Positions 1 through 5,536 of a stretch of 5,536 nucleotides of DNA are shown here, piece after piece (position 1 is the first letter of the stretch; each line of letters starts with the position of its first letter). The stretch lies in the NCBI GenBank assembly GCA_946886545.1, contig CAMPIU010000220.1, positions 1 to 5,536 of the forward strand, in the 5' to 3' direction. Under the pieces are notes generated by a model. The model saw only the letters and a program-made list of their open reading frames with translations, was not told the DNA's origin and did not search any database. Source of the stretch: an uncultured Flavobacteriales bacterium (lineage in GTDB: Bacteria; Bacteroidota; Bacteroidia; Flavobacteriales; Crocinitomicaceae). The translations under genes were made by a program, and so were the position numbers.

Positions 1-2
1 CT

Positions 3-77
3 TACGCTGAAGCTTGTGCCATCGCTGAAGCTAAGGCGGCATGCGATCAGCATAGGCGCACCGCACTCGCTTTTTAG
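3..77 (+). CDS. Possible 3' end of an Ala-rich protein (partial)
   Basis: This frame is open from the window edge to a TAG at 75-77 and reads YAEACAIAEAKAACDQHRR then TALAF. Two successive 18-base units encode YAEACA and IAEAKA, so it may be the tail of a protein with a short Ala/Glu repeat. The first 70 bases contain 42 G or C, well above the AT-rich remainder of the window. The evidence is weak: a second forward frame is open to a stop at 79-81, and one reverse frame is open as well, so the stretch could be noncoding or read differently. No family is recognisable from 24 residues. I chose this frame for its amino acid composition and internal repeat. Confidence 0.3.
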   Translation, partial: YAEACAIAEAKAACDQHRRTALAF

Positions 78-102
78 ATAATTACAAATTTAAAAACAGT
101 AA

Positions 103-123
103 GAGGCGACTGGTAAGCGCCTC
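103..123. terminator. GC-rich hairpin, possible weak terminator
   Basis: GAGGCG (103-108) pairs perfectly with CGCCTC (118-123) around a 9-base loop. It lies 26 bases after the TAG at 75-77, a suitable place to end a transcript from the left. No T-run follows on the plus strand. On the minus strand the sequence after the stem is T-rich (complement of about 83-100), so termination of leftward transcription is also possible. The hairpin is clear; its role is inferred. Confidence 0.35.
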
Positions 124-257
124 AATTATCTGTGCATTAGTGGGAAAAGCCAAACCAACATCCAATGTTAAATTAATGATACCTCATTTAAGATCAGCTT
201 AACATTTATTTACTTGAATCGTAACTTAAAGTAAAGGATAGAACAAGCTTAGTAAAT

Positions 258-265
258 CAATTTTG
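258..265 (+). promoter_or_regulatory. Weak candidate -7 element before the secreted beta-helix gene
   Basis: CAATTTTG differs at one defined position from the Bacteroidota -7 consensus TAnnTTTG and lies 21 bases before the ATG at 287. No convincing -33 TTG is seen at the usual spacing (the nearest, 214-216, is too far), so this is tentative. The leader just before the ATG is almost all A with no Shine-Dalgarno sequence, as is common in this phylum. Elsewhere in the 124-286 gap there are two small inverted repeats, AACAT-CCA-ATGTT (157-169) and TTAAG-ATCAG-CTTAA (188-202). The second could be an operator, but arms of 5 bases in AT-rich DNA are weak evidence. Confidence 0.25.
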
Positions 266-286
266 TATCAAGAAAAAAATAGAAAA

Positions 287-1903
287 ATGAAAAAAATTTA
301 CTTAAGTGCATTGTTCGCAAGTTTAGGAACTTTAGCAGCATTCGGACAACAGTTTGAAGAAACAACTTATCGCGGTGCCTTTGCTCCTGCTCCAACTCCA
401 ATGTGGACTGAAGGATGGGCAAACTGGGACCCGCAAAACACAAACTACGGTACTCCAAACCAAACAATCTCAAGTAACATTACAGCAAACACAACTTGGA
501 CAGCAGGAAACGTTTACTTATTACAAGGTCAGATTTATGTAAAAAACAACGCCACTTTGACAATTGAACCGGGAACGATCATCATGGGTGATAAATCTGT
601 TCAGGGATCAGGTTTGTTTATTACTAAAGGTGCAAAATTAATGGCTCAGGGTACCGTAAACGCTCCGATCGTGTTTACTTCCAATCAGGCTGTAGGATCT
701 CGTTCTGCTGGTGACTGGGGAGGTTTGATCTTCCTTGGAAAGGCTGCTAACAACCAAACAAATGGTATCGCAAACATCGAAGGTCTTGCTCCAACCACAG
801 ATACAGAATTTGGTGGTGGTGCTACTCCTGACGATAATGATAACTCTGGTAAACTAACTTTTGTTCGCGTTGAATTCCCGGGATATGCTTATCAAACAGA
901 TAAAGAGATCAACGGAATCACTTTCGGCTCAGTTGGAGATGCAACAGAAATAAACTTCGTTCAGGTATCTTTCTGTAATGATGATGGGTTCGAATGGTTC
1001 GGTGGAACTGTAAATGCAAAACACCTGGTTTCTTACAGAAATTTAGATGATGATTTTGATACGGATTACGGTTTTTCAGGAAATATTCAATTCGGTTTGA
1101 TCGTTCGTGATCCAAACATGGCTGATAACCCGGCAGTTTCTACTTCAGAAGGTTTTGAATCGGATAATGATGGTACCGGTTCTACAGCCACTCCTCAAAC
1201 AAACGCTACATTCTCTAACATTACCGCAGTTGGTCCATACAGAGGAAATACGGCAAACACTATTGCTGCAGGTTACCGTCGCGGAGCTCGTATCCGTCGT
1301 AACTCTGCTATCGATATTCGCAATTCAATCTTTATGGATTTCCAAAGAGGAATTTTCATCGACGGAACTGCATGTGAAGGGAATGCTACAAACGGATTGA
1401 TCCTTTACAGAAACAATATCGTTGCAGGTAATGTAACAGGTAAAGTAACAGAAAGAACTGCTTCAAGTACATTTGCTATCCAGGCATGGTTTGCTGCCGG
1501 AATGAATGATTCAATTGCTTCTACAGCAGGAATTTTAACTACACCATACAATTACTTGGCTCCTGATTACCGTCCGGCTGCAAGTTCACCGCTTTTGTCA
1601 GGATCTGATTTTACAGGACTTTTAGGAATTAAAGAAGTTTCAGCTATTGCAGGTGTTTCTTTATACCCTAACCCAACAAACTCAGATGCGAAATTATTTG
1701 TTGATGTGGCTCAAAACAGCACTATTGAAGTAGTTGTAATGAATGCTAACGGACAAGTGATGCAAACAGTAGGTACAAAGTATGCTGAAGTTGGAACACA
1801 CGAATTCACAATTAACGCAACAGATTTCGCTCAGGGATTATATTACGCAGTTGTTAGAACCGGTGATGCGGTTAAAACTGTTAAGTTGAGCGTTGTAAAG
1901 TAA
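287..1903 (+). CDS. Secreted beta-helix-like protein with T9SS type A sorting domain
   Basis: A 538-residue exported protein. Residues 1-20 form a signal peptide (MKK, hydrophobic core, likely cleavage after AFG before QQ). Residues about 65-440 resemble the Bacteroidota family of right-handed parallel beta-helix proteins: an opening 'YVKNNATLTIEPGTIIMG' strand pattern (84-101), GDWGG (142-146), and a very acidic conserved-looking block (231-261, with NDDGFEW and DDDFDTDYGF) that could bind calcium. The last 83 residues are a T9SS C-terminal domain with YPNP (460-463), QGLYY (516-520) and a final KTVKLSVVK, which directs export through the outer membrane and surface attachment or release. The ATG at 287 is preferred over a TTG at 263, because the TTG would put eight charged residues before the signal peptide. 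The gene appears to be a single transcription unit, closed by a terminator. The exact function is unknown; no catalytic site is recognisable, and a structural, adhesive or ligand-binding surface role is only a guess. Confidence 0.93.
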   Translation: MKKIYLSALFASLGTLAAFGQQFEETTYRGAFAPAPTPMWTEGWANWDPQNTNYGTPNQTISSNITANTTWTAGNVYLLQGQIYVKNNATLTIEPGTIIMGDKSVQGSGLFITKGAKLMAQGTVNAPIVFTSNQAVGSRSAGDWGGLIFLGKAANNQTNGIANIEGLAPTTDTEFGGGATPDDNDNSGKLTFVRVEFPGYAYQTDKEINGITFGSVGDATEINFVQVSFCNDDGFEWFGGTVNAKHLVSYRNLDDDFDTDYGFSGNIQFGLIVRDPNMADNPAVSTSEGFESDNDGTGSTATPQTNATFSNITAVGPYRGNTANTIAAGYRRGARIRRNSAIDIRNSIFMDFQRGIFIDGTACEGNATNGLILYRNNIVAGNVTGKVTERTASSTFAIQAWFAAGMNDSIASTAGILTTPYNYLAPDYRPAASSPLLSGSDFTGLLGIKEVSAIAGVSLYPNPTNSDAKLFVDVAQNSTIEVVVMNANGQVMQTVGTKYAEVGTHEFTINATDFAQGLYYAVVRTGDAVKTVKLSVVK

Positions 1904-1939
1904 CAGCAATTTTCTCTGTTAGTTTAGTTTTATAGCAAG

Positions 1940-1970
1940 AAAAAGGGTTGTCGATTGGCAACCCTTTTTT
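1940..1970 (+). terminator. Strong intrinsic terminator
   Basis: AAAAGGGTTG (1941-1950) pairs perfectly with CAACCCTTTT (1959-1968) around an 8-base loop, and A1940-T1969 extends the stem. The T-run 1965-1970 completes a classic rho-independent terminator 37 bases after the stop of the secreted protein gene. A smaller hairpin, TAACAG (1901-1906, including the stop codon) with CTGTTA (1916-1921), precedes it and is followed by T-rich sequence; it may assist or protect the 3' end. The A-rich left arm would also give a U-tract on the minus strand, so the element may work in both directions. Confidence 0.9.
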
Positions 1971-1989
1971 CATTATTAAATATTCATTC

Positions 1990-2055
1990 CTTTGCAGTAC
2001 TCTACATCTCTGTGGTAGAAAAATAAACGTGAAGAAGCGAAGAAGGCAGAGAGGG
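1990..2055. repeat. Probable degenerate copy of a dispersed intergenic repeat
   Basis: The left part carries CTTTGC (1990-1995), CTCT (2000-2003) and TCTCTGTGGT (2007-2016). After an A-rich centre, the right part carries GTGAAG (2029-2034), GCGAAG (2037-2042) and GCAGAGAG (2046-2053). TCTCTG (2007-2012) and CAGAGA (2047-2052) are exact inverted partners, and the GNGAAG motifs are near complements of CTTTGC. This wording resembles, from memory, a dispersed noncoding repeat of the form CTTTGCG..CTCTGCG..CTCTGTGG..AAAA..CGCAAAGA found between genes in many bacterial genomes. The pattern is visible here, but its identity as a repeat copy is recall and cannot be confirmed from one copy. No gene is seen in this gap. 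Confidence 0.4.
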
Positions 2056-2108
2056 TTATACCAGTAAAATCTGCAAGTAAAAGAATTCCTTTAATATCGG
2101 AATATCCT

Positions 2109-2116
2109 TACCTTCG
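2109..2116 (+). promoter_or_regulatory. Bacteroidota-type -7 element for the FMN reductase gene
   Basis: TACCTTCG matches the Bacteroidota primary sigma -7 consensus TAnnTTTG at all defined positions but one, and lies 15 bases before the ATG at 2132. That implies a very short leader, which is usual for this phylum. No clean -33 TTG is visible; the best nearby sequence is the T-rich stretch around 2089-2094. The leader AAAAAATAATTCAC has no Shine-Dalgarno sequence. Confidence 0.5.
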
Positions 2117-2131
2117 TAAAAAATAATTCAC

Positions 2132-2665
2132 ATGAAAATATTAGCATTCGGAGCGAGTACCAGTAAATCTTCTATCAACCAGCAATTTGCAAACTTTGCT
2201 GCTCATCAATTTGAAGGAGAGGTAAACATGATCGATTTAAACGATTTCGAAATGCCCGTATTTTCTGTCGACAAAGAAAAGGAAGAAGGTTATCCGGTTC
2301 AGGCTCATGAACTTCATGAGATCATTGAAAGTTCCGACTTTTTGGTCATTTCCATGACCGAGCATAATGGAAGTTATTCTGCCGCATTTAAAAACACATT
2401 GGATTGGTGTTCCAGATTAAATAACAGCGTATTTCATGACAAACCGATGCTTTTAATCTCGACTTCACCAGGAAAATTAGGCGCGAAATTCGTTCTGGAA
2501 GCTGCATTAAGTCGTTTTCCTCGTCATAATGCCAATATCATAGGGCATTTCAGTTTACCAAGTTTCGGAGAAAATTTCAAAGACGGAATTATCAATGAAG
2601 AATTGGCAAAGGAATTCAATGACCTGATCGGACAGGTAAAAGAAACTTTAGCGAAGATCAAATAA
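2132..2665 (+). CDS. NAD(P)H-dependent FMN reductase family oxidoreductase
   Basis: A 177-residue cytoplasmic flavoprotein with a flavodoxin-like fold, typical length for the NADPH-dependent FMN reductase/azoreductase/chromate reductase family. Members transfer electrons from NAD(P)H through FMN to quinones, azo compounds, metals or free flavin. Residues 2-15 (KILAFGASTSKSSI) form the first beta strand and the FMN phosphate loop. Residues 77-95 contain the family's flavin-contacting block, here EHNGSYSAAFKNTLDWCSR, with His where many members have Tyr (EYNGS). Residues 104-118 (KPMLLISTSPGKLGA) are the next core strand and loop. The physiological substrate cannot be told from sequence. The gene has its own promoter-like element and follows a terminator, so it is probably monocistronic. 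Its last 18 bases overlap the 3' end of bshB1 on the other strand, with no obvious terminator between the convergent genes. Confidence 0.93.
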   Translation: MKILAFGASTSKSSINQQFANFAAHQFEGEVNMIDLNDFEMPVFSVDKEKEEGYPVQAHELHEIIESSDFLVISMTEHNGSYSAAFKNTLDWCSRLNNSVFHDKPMLLISTSPGKLGAKFVLEAALSRFPRHNANIIGHFSLPSFGENFKDGIINEELAKEFNDLIGQVKETLAKIK

Positions 2666-3367
2666 GGAATCTACTCCCAAAATCCGTTCTACTGTAAAAC
2701 CTTCAGCGTAACGCACTCCAATGCTTCGTCCGTATTCTGCCATTCTGCCGCGAAGAAATTCAAAGAATTCTTCTCCGGAGATCGGTGTTTTCGGTTCAGA
2801 AGAATTCGGATCCCAAAATTGGGTTTTGTATGCTTTAATCGAAGCAAATTTTTGTTCTACGAAATCCGTTACATCTATCACAAAATCAGGCTCTAAATAA
2901 CGATCCTGGACGTAATGGTAAACGGCTTTGGGTCTATGAGCTTCCTGGGCCTGGCCATCCCAGCTAGTTTCAATTCTTCGTAATCCGGCTAAAAAACAAG
3001 CCTCGGAGGCCAATTTACTTCCCTTTCCATGATCAGGATGACGATCGGAAACTGCATTCAATAAGACTATTTGCGGTTTGAATCGGCGAATTTGCTCTAT
3101 TATCAATCTTAAATTCTCCTCCGAATGTTCAAAGAAACCATCGGCCATCTTCAAATTGACACGATCCGTTAAACCCAGAATTGCGGAAGCAGCCTGGGCT
3201 TCTTCTTTACGCGTTTCCTTTGTTCCCCTGGAACCCAATTCCCCTTGGGTTAGGTCAATTACTCCGGTGGTAAACCCGAGTGCGCGGTGTTTTAATAAAG
3301 TACCGGCAGCAGAAAGTTCCACATCATCCGGATGCGCACCAATCGCTAATACATCAATTTGACTCAT
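2648..3367 (-). CDS. bshB1: Bacillithiol biosynthesis deacetylase BshB1
   Basis: A 239-residue zinc-dependent deacetylase of the PIG-L/LmbE family. It removes the acetyl group from GlcNAc-malate to give GlcN-malate, the second step of bacillithiol synthesis, before BshC adds cysteine. The zinc site is complete: AHPDD at 11-15 supplies His12 and Asp15 with Asp14 as the likely base, and HPDH at 110-113 supplies His113, with His110 nearby. Arg53 lies where the characterised Bacillus cereus homologue has its active-site Arg. The DLTQGELGSRGT block (38-49) is typical of the BshB1 subgroup rather than of general LmbE proteins. The usual Gly-Gly after the first motif reads Ala-Gly (SAAGT, 19-23), a mild change. 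Its ATG overlaps the gpx stop as ATGA, indicating translational coupling; it is the last gene of the minus-strand operon. The rest of the bacillithiol pathway is not in the window. Confidence 0.95.
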   Translation of the reverse strand: MSQIDVLAIGAHPDDVELSAAGTLLKHRALGFTTGVIDLTQGELGSRGTKETRKEEAQAASAILGLTDRVNLKMADGFFEHSEENLRLIIEQIRRFKPQIVLLNAVSDRHPDHGKGSKLASEACFLAGLRRIETSWDGQAQEAHRPKAVYHYVQDRYLEPDFVIDVTDFVEQKFASIKAYKTQFWDPNSSEPKTPISGEEFFEFLRGRMAEYGRSIGVRYAEGFTVERILGVDSLFDLR

Positions 3368-3828
3368 GATTTCTTAATCCAATCTAAAATTTGTTCGTCG
3401 GCAGGCTCTGTTTGCGGTGAATGAAAACCGGTCACTTCCCCTTTTTCATTGATCAGGTATTTTTGAAAATTCCAGCTTACTTCCGCTCCTGTTTCATCCT
3501 GTAACCACTTATAGATCGGATGAATCTCAGAACCTATTGTATGAACTTTTTCTGTAAGTGGAAAGCTTACACCATAGTTCGTGGAGCAAAACGCGGCGAT
3601 CTCTTCTGCTGTTCCCGGTTCCTGGCCTGCAAAATCATTACAAGGAATTCCTAAAACAGTAAACTCATCCCCGCCAAATTCTTCCTGTAGCTCTTGTAAT
3701 TGGGTATACTGCGGTGTCAATCCGCATTCGGAAGCGACATTCACCAAAAGCACTTTCCGTCCTTTAAAAGCGCTCCAATCGATAGATTTCCCATCCAGGT
3801 AATTCAATGAAAAGTCATAGAGTGTCAT
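3364..3828 (-). CDS. gpx: Glutathione peroxidase family protein, Cys type, probably thioredoxin-dependent
   Basis: A 154-residue peroxidase of the GPx family with a thioredoxin fold; it reduces hydrogen peroxide or organic hydroperoxides. The catalytic tetrad is intact: peroxidatic Cys35 in NVASECGLTPQY (30-41), Gln69 in CNDFAGQEPG (63-72), and Trp119-Asn120 in SWNF (118-121). Cys81 in FCSTNYGVSFP (80-90) is in the position of the resolving cysteine of thioredoxin-dependent GPx enzymes, so the true reductant is more likely thioredoxin, or possibly a bacillithiol system, than glutathione. There is no signal peptide, so it is cytoplasmic; it has the short form without the dimerisation loop of animal enzymes. 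The start ATG overlaps the ccsA stop and the stop overlaps the bshB1 start, each by 4 bases (ATGA), so it sits inside a coupled operon. Adjacent bacillithiol synthesis supports a role in thiol-based peroxide defence; the pairing is inference. Confidence 0.94.
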   Translation of the reverse strand: MTLYDFSLNYLDGKSIDWSAFKGRKVLLVNVASECGLTPQYTQLQELQEEFGGDEFTVLGIPCNDFAGQEPGTAEEIAAFCSTNYGVSFPLTEKVHTIGSEIHPIYKWLQDETGAEVSWNFQKYLINEKGEVTGFHSPQTEPADEQILDWIKKS

Positions 3829-5468
3829 AACAATTCTCTTTGAGCTTTAAGGTACTGCTTATTTCTAATTCCGGCAATAATTGTAAGGACTAGAAATACA
3901 AAGATTGCAACCCAAACGTATCCCGGAAGGTTTACAGAACCATCTCCGTTTGCGTAGGAATGTAAGCCTACCAAAATGAAGTTCACTCCAAAGAATGTAA
4001 ACAAGATTGCAGCATAACCCCACATACTTGCTACGTTGAAGGCAAACTTCCCTTTCAGTCCCGGAATAAATCTGAAATGCAGAATAATAGCGTAAACCAG
4101 CACAGAAACCAAAGCCCACGTTTCTTTCGGATCCCATCCCCAGTATCTTCCCCAGGATTCATTGGCCCATATACCACCAAGAAAAGTACCAATTGTCAAC
4201 ATAAACAATCCGATAGTAACTGTCATTTCACTGACCGCAGTAAGCACAGAAATAATCTTTGTAACGTCTTTTCCTTTTTTAGTAGTTCTAAACAAATATA
4301 AAATGATATTGACGAAACTAATAATGAAGCCAAGACCAAGAAAGCCGTAGCTACCTGTGATTATTGCCACGTGGATCATTAGCCAATAGCTCTTCAAAAC
4401 AGGTTGCAATGGTGTGATTTCAGGATCTAACAGGTTTAATTGGGATACAAAAATGAAGAACCAGGCAAGTAATGCTGCCGCTGCCAAAATCACTATACTT
4501 ATCCGTGAGAAGATAAATCCTGCCAGGATGATTACCCATGCAATAAAGACCATTGCTTCATAACCATCACTCCAGGGAGCATGCCCTGAAATGTAACTTC
4601 TCATTGCTAAACCTACTCCATGATAAAGGAATATTATTGCCATTAAAACAAAAATTACTTTGGCAATAATTGAATAACGGCGTTCTGATTTTACAGATGG
4701 ATTAAAGAATACCCGAATAAAGAAAATAATCAACAGAATCATTCCCAATGAAAAATAACTATTTCCGGCATTCTTGAAAATTCCCATTTTGTTATAGGAA
4801 ACTTCCATTTTCACATGAGTTTCGGAAGGCAAGATCGAAGCCGGGGTTAATGAACGCTGTAATTTCTTTAAATCATTCAATAACTTAGTAGACTTAGAGA
4901 AATTGCCATTCGTTTTTGCTGCATCGTTCAATGAACTGATGTAGTTCAAAGCCAAACGACTGGTCACACTGTCTCTCATCATCAGTTCCTGGTTGAAAGG
5001 CATAAACCAGCGATTTGCTTTATCTCCTTTTAATGGAATGATCTTCATGAAATTCCAATTTACAACTCCAAGTAATACCTGATACTTCTCACCTAGTTTA
5101 ATGAGTTTTTTCTGTGTTTCAGATTGTTGTGATTCCGGTTTTTGCAAGGCAGCATTGTAATCATTGATCCATTTGAAATTTCCTGTTTCATCGGATAATT
5201 CTCTAAATGAAACATACTTGGTCAAATTGTATTGATCAAACAAAGCTGCAGGAACTAAAATTACTTTTTCATTCATCCAGTAATCCGGGTACATGTGCAT
5301 GCTGATCACAGTTTGCACTGCATTTCTACCTTCATATTTATTTGCACGATACAATTTACTTAATACCTGATCACACATGGTGTGCATCGGGATAATTCTT
5401 CCTCTGTTATCCTGTACCAACAAAGTTGCCAATTCATCACTTTGATCCTCAGAAATAAAATAAACCAC
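3825..5468 (-). CDS. ccsA: Cytochrome c biogenesis protein CcsA (C-terminal half of a CcsBA/ResBC-type protein)
   Basis: This is the haem-handling part of the system II cytochrome c synthase, which exports haem and joins it to apocytochrome CXXCH thiols outside the inner membrane. Residues 1-235 are soluble. Residues 17-40, with LLVQDNRGR, match the segment that follows the ResB part in Bacteroidota CcsBA fusions. About eight or nine membrane helices follow from residue 238. The haem-binding tryptophan-rich (WWD) signature is complete at 434-452 (WANESWGRYWGWDPKETWA). Likely haem ligands are His366 and His503 on the outer face and His464 in the membrane; their spacing (98 and 39) agrees with the known CcsBA ligands. 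The GTG at 5468 is only the first possible start after an in-frame TAA; there is no ribosome-binding site, and the next ATG (residue 28) would cut into the conserved block. Family fusions run to roughly 1000 residues, so the N-terminal ResB half is missing or separate. First gene seen of the ccsA-gpx-bshB1 operon. Confidence 0.9.
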   Translation of the reverse strand: MVYFISEDQSDELATLLVQDNRGRIIPMHTMCDQVLSKLYRANKYEGRNAVQTVISMHMYPDYWMNEKVILVPAALFDQYNLTKYVSFRELSDETGNFKWINDYNAALQKPESQQSETQKKLIKLGEKYQVLLGVVNWNFMKIIPLKGDKANRWFMPFNQELMMRDSVTSRLALNYISSLNDAAKTNGNFSKSTKLLNDLKKLQRSLTPASILPSETHVKMEVSYNKMGIFKNAGNSYFSLGMILLIIFFIRVFFNPSVKSERRYSIIAKVIFVLMAIIFLYHGVGLAMRSYISGHAPWSDGYEAMVFIAWVIILAGFIFSRISIVILAAAALLAWFFIFVSQLNLLDPEITPLQPVLKSYWLMIHVAIITGSYGFLGLGFIISFVNIILYLFRTTKKGKDVTKIISVLTAVSEMTVTIGLFMLTIGTFLGGIWANESWGRYWGWDPKETWALVSVLVYAIILHFRFIPGLKGKFAFNVASMWGYAAILFTFFGVNFILVGLHSYANGDGSVNLPGYVWVAIFVFLVLTIIAGIRNKQYLKAQRELL

Positions 5469-5474
5469 CGGATT

Positions 5475-5536
5475 TTAAGGTGCTGCTGGCATTTGTTGTT
5501 GTTCTGTATGCTCGTGCGTGTGGTCATGATCATGGT
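5475..5536 (-). CDS. His-rich 3' end of an upstream reading frame, probably the ResB half of CcsBA (partial)
   Basis: In the same frame as ccsA and directly upstream, the sequence reads HDHDHTHEHTEQQQMPAAP and then TAA (5477-5475). Only three codons later comes the GTG taken as the ccsA start (AAT CCG GTG). The alternating His-Asp/His-Glu pattern looks like real coding sequence, perhaps a metal- or haem-contacting linker. The other open minus-strand frame here gives unremarkable residues. My reading is that this is the end of the ResB-like half, cut from CcsA by a single stop codon. It could instead be the tail of an unrelated upstream gene. The rest lies outside the window. Confidence 0.5.
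   Translation of the reverse strand, partial: HDHDHTHEHTEQQQMPAAP

Noticed and set aside
263..286. TTG at 263 as the start of the secreted protein
   Set aside because: It would add eight mostly polar and charged residues before a standard MKK signal peptide, and it overlaps the candidate -7 element.
249..473. 74-residue minus-strand frame over the start of the secreted protein gene
   Set aside because: It is antisense to a clear signal peptide and mature N-terminus, has no family resemblance, and its low-complexity Phe-rich end simply mirrors the A-rich leader.
1107..1400. 97-residue plus-strand frame within the secreted protein gene
   Set aside because: It lies wholly inside the real gene in another frame and has Leu/Gln-rich nonsense composition typical of a shifted frame.
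3078..3362. 94-residue plus-strand frame opposite bshB1
   Set aside because: It is antisense to the intact catalytic motifs of bshB1 and has no recognisable domain.
5475..5477. Recoding of the stop as selenocysteine or pyrrolysine
   Set aside because: Those recoding events use TGA and TAG respectively; this codon is TAA, and no special downstream structure was evident.
5525..5534. Perfect palindrome CATGATCATG, a possible operator
   Set aside because: It falls inside the His-Asp-His codon run (CAT GAT CAT) of the minus-strand frame and is explained by codon repetition.

Overview
The window looks like a Bacteroidota chromosome, most likely Flavobacteriales, and some sequence details feel close to Crocinitomicaceae/Fluviicola (family-level inference only). 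The reasons are a secreted protein with a type IX secretion (T9SS) C-terminal sorting domain, a BshB1-type bacillithiol deacetylase, a CcsA region of the Bacteroidota CcsBA type, A-rich leaders without Shine-Dalgarno sequences, and TAnnTTTG-like -7 elements.

Layout, left to right. Bases 1-77 may be the end of an Ala-rich reading frame of unusually high GC (42 of the first 70 bases). An intergenic region with a GC hairpin (103-123) follows. A 538-residue secreted beta-helix-like protein (287-1903, +) ends at a strong intrinsic terminator (1940-1970). The next gap holds what looks like a decayed copy of an intergenic repeat (about 1990-2055) and a good promoter element (2109-2116) just before a flavodoxin-fold NAD(P)H-dependent FMN reductase (2132-2665, +).

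The right half is a compact minus-strand operon, read from right to left: a CcsA-type cytochrome c biogenesis protein (5468-3825), a Cys-type glutathione peroxidase homologue (3828-3364) and bshB1 (3367-2648). Each junction is a 4-base ATGA overlap, so the three are probably co-transcribed and translationally coupled. The last gene overlaps the FMN reductase tail to tail by 18 bases. All four genes concern redox or thiol chemistry: haem attachment to apocytochrome thiols, peroxide removal, bacillithiol synthesis and flavin reduction.

The most notable feature is at the right edge. In frame with ccsA, and just upstream of it, is a His-rich coding-like stretch ending in TAA (5477-5475). Three codons further on, the recognisable CcsBA sequence resumes. 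The ccsA part starts with a large soluble domain and has no signal peptide or N-terminal membrane helix, so it looks like the C-terminal half of a ResB-CcsA fusion interrupted by an in-frame stop. This could be a natural split, a disabling mutation, or a sequence error; the missing upstream sequence would decide. I see no RNA genes, CRISPR arrays, insertion sequences or phage genes, and no clear candidate for an undescribed multi-gene system.
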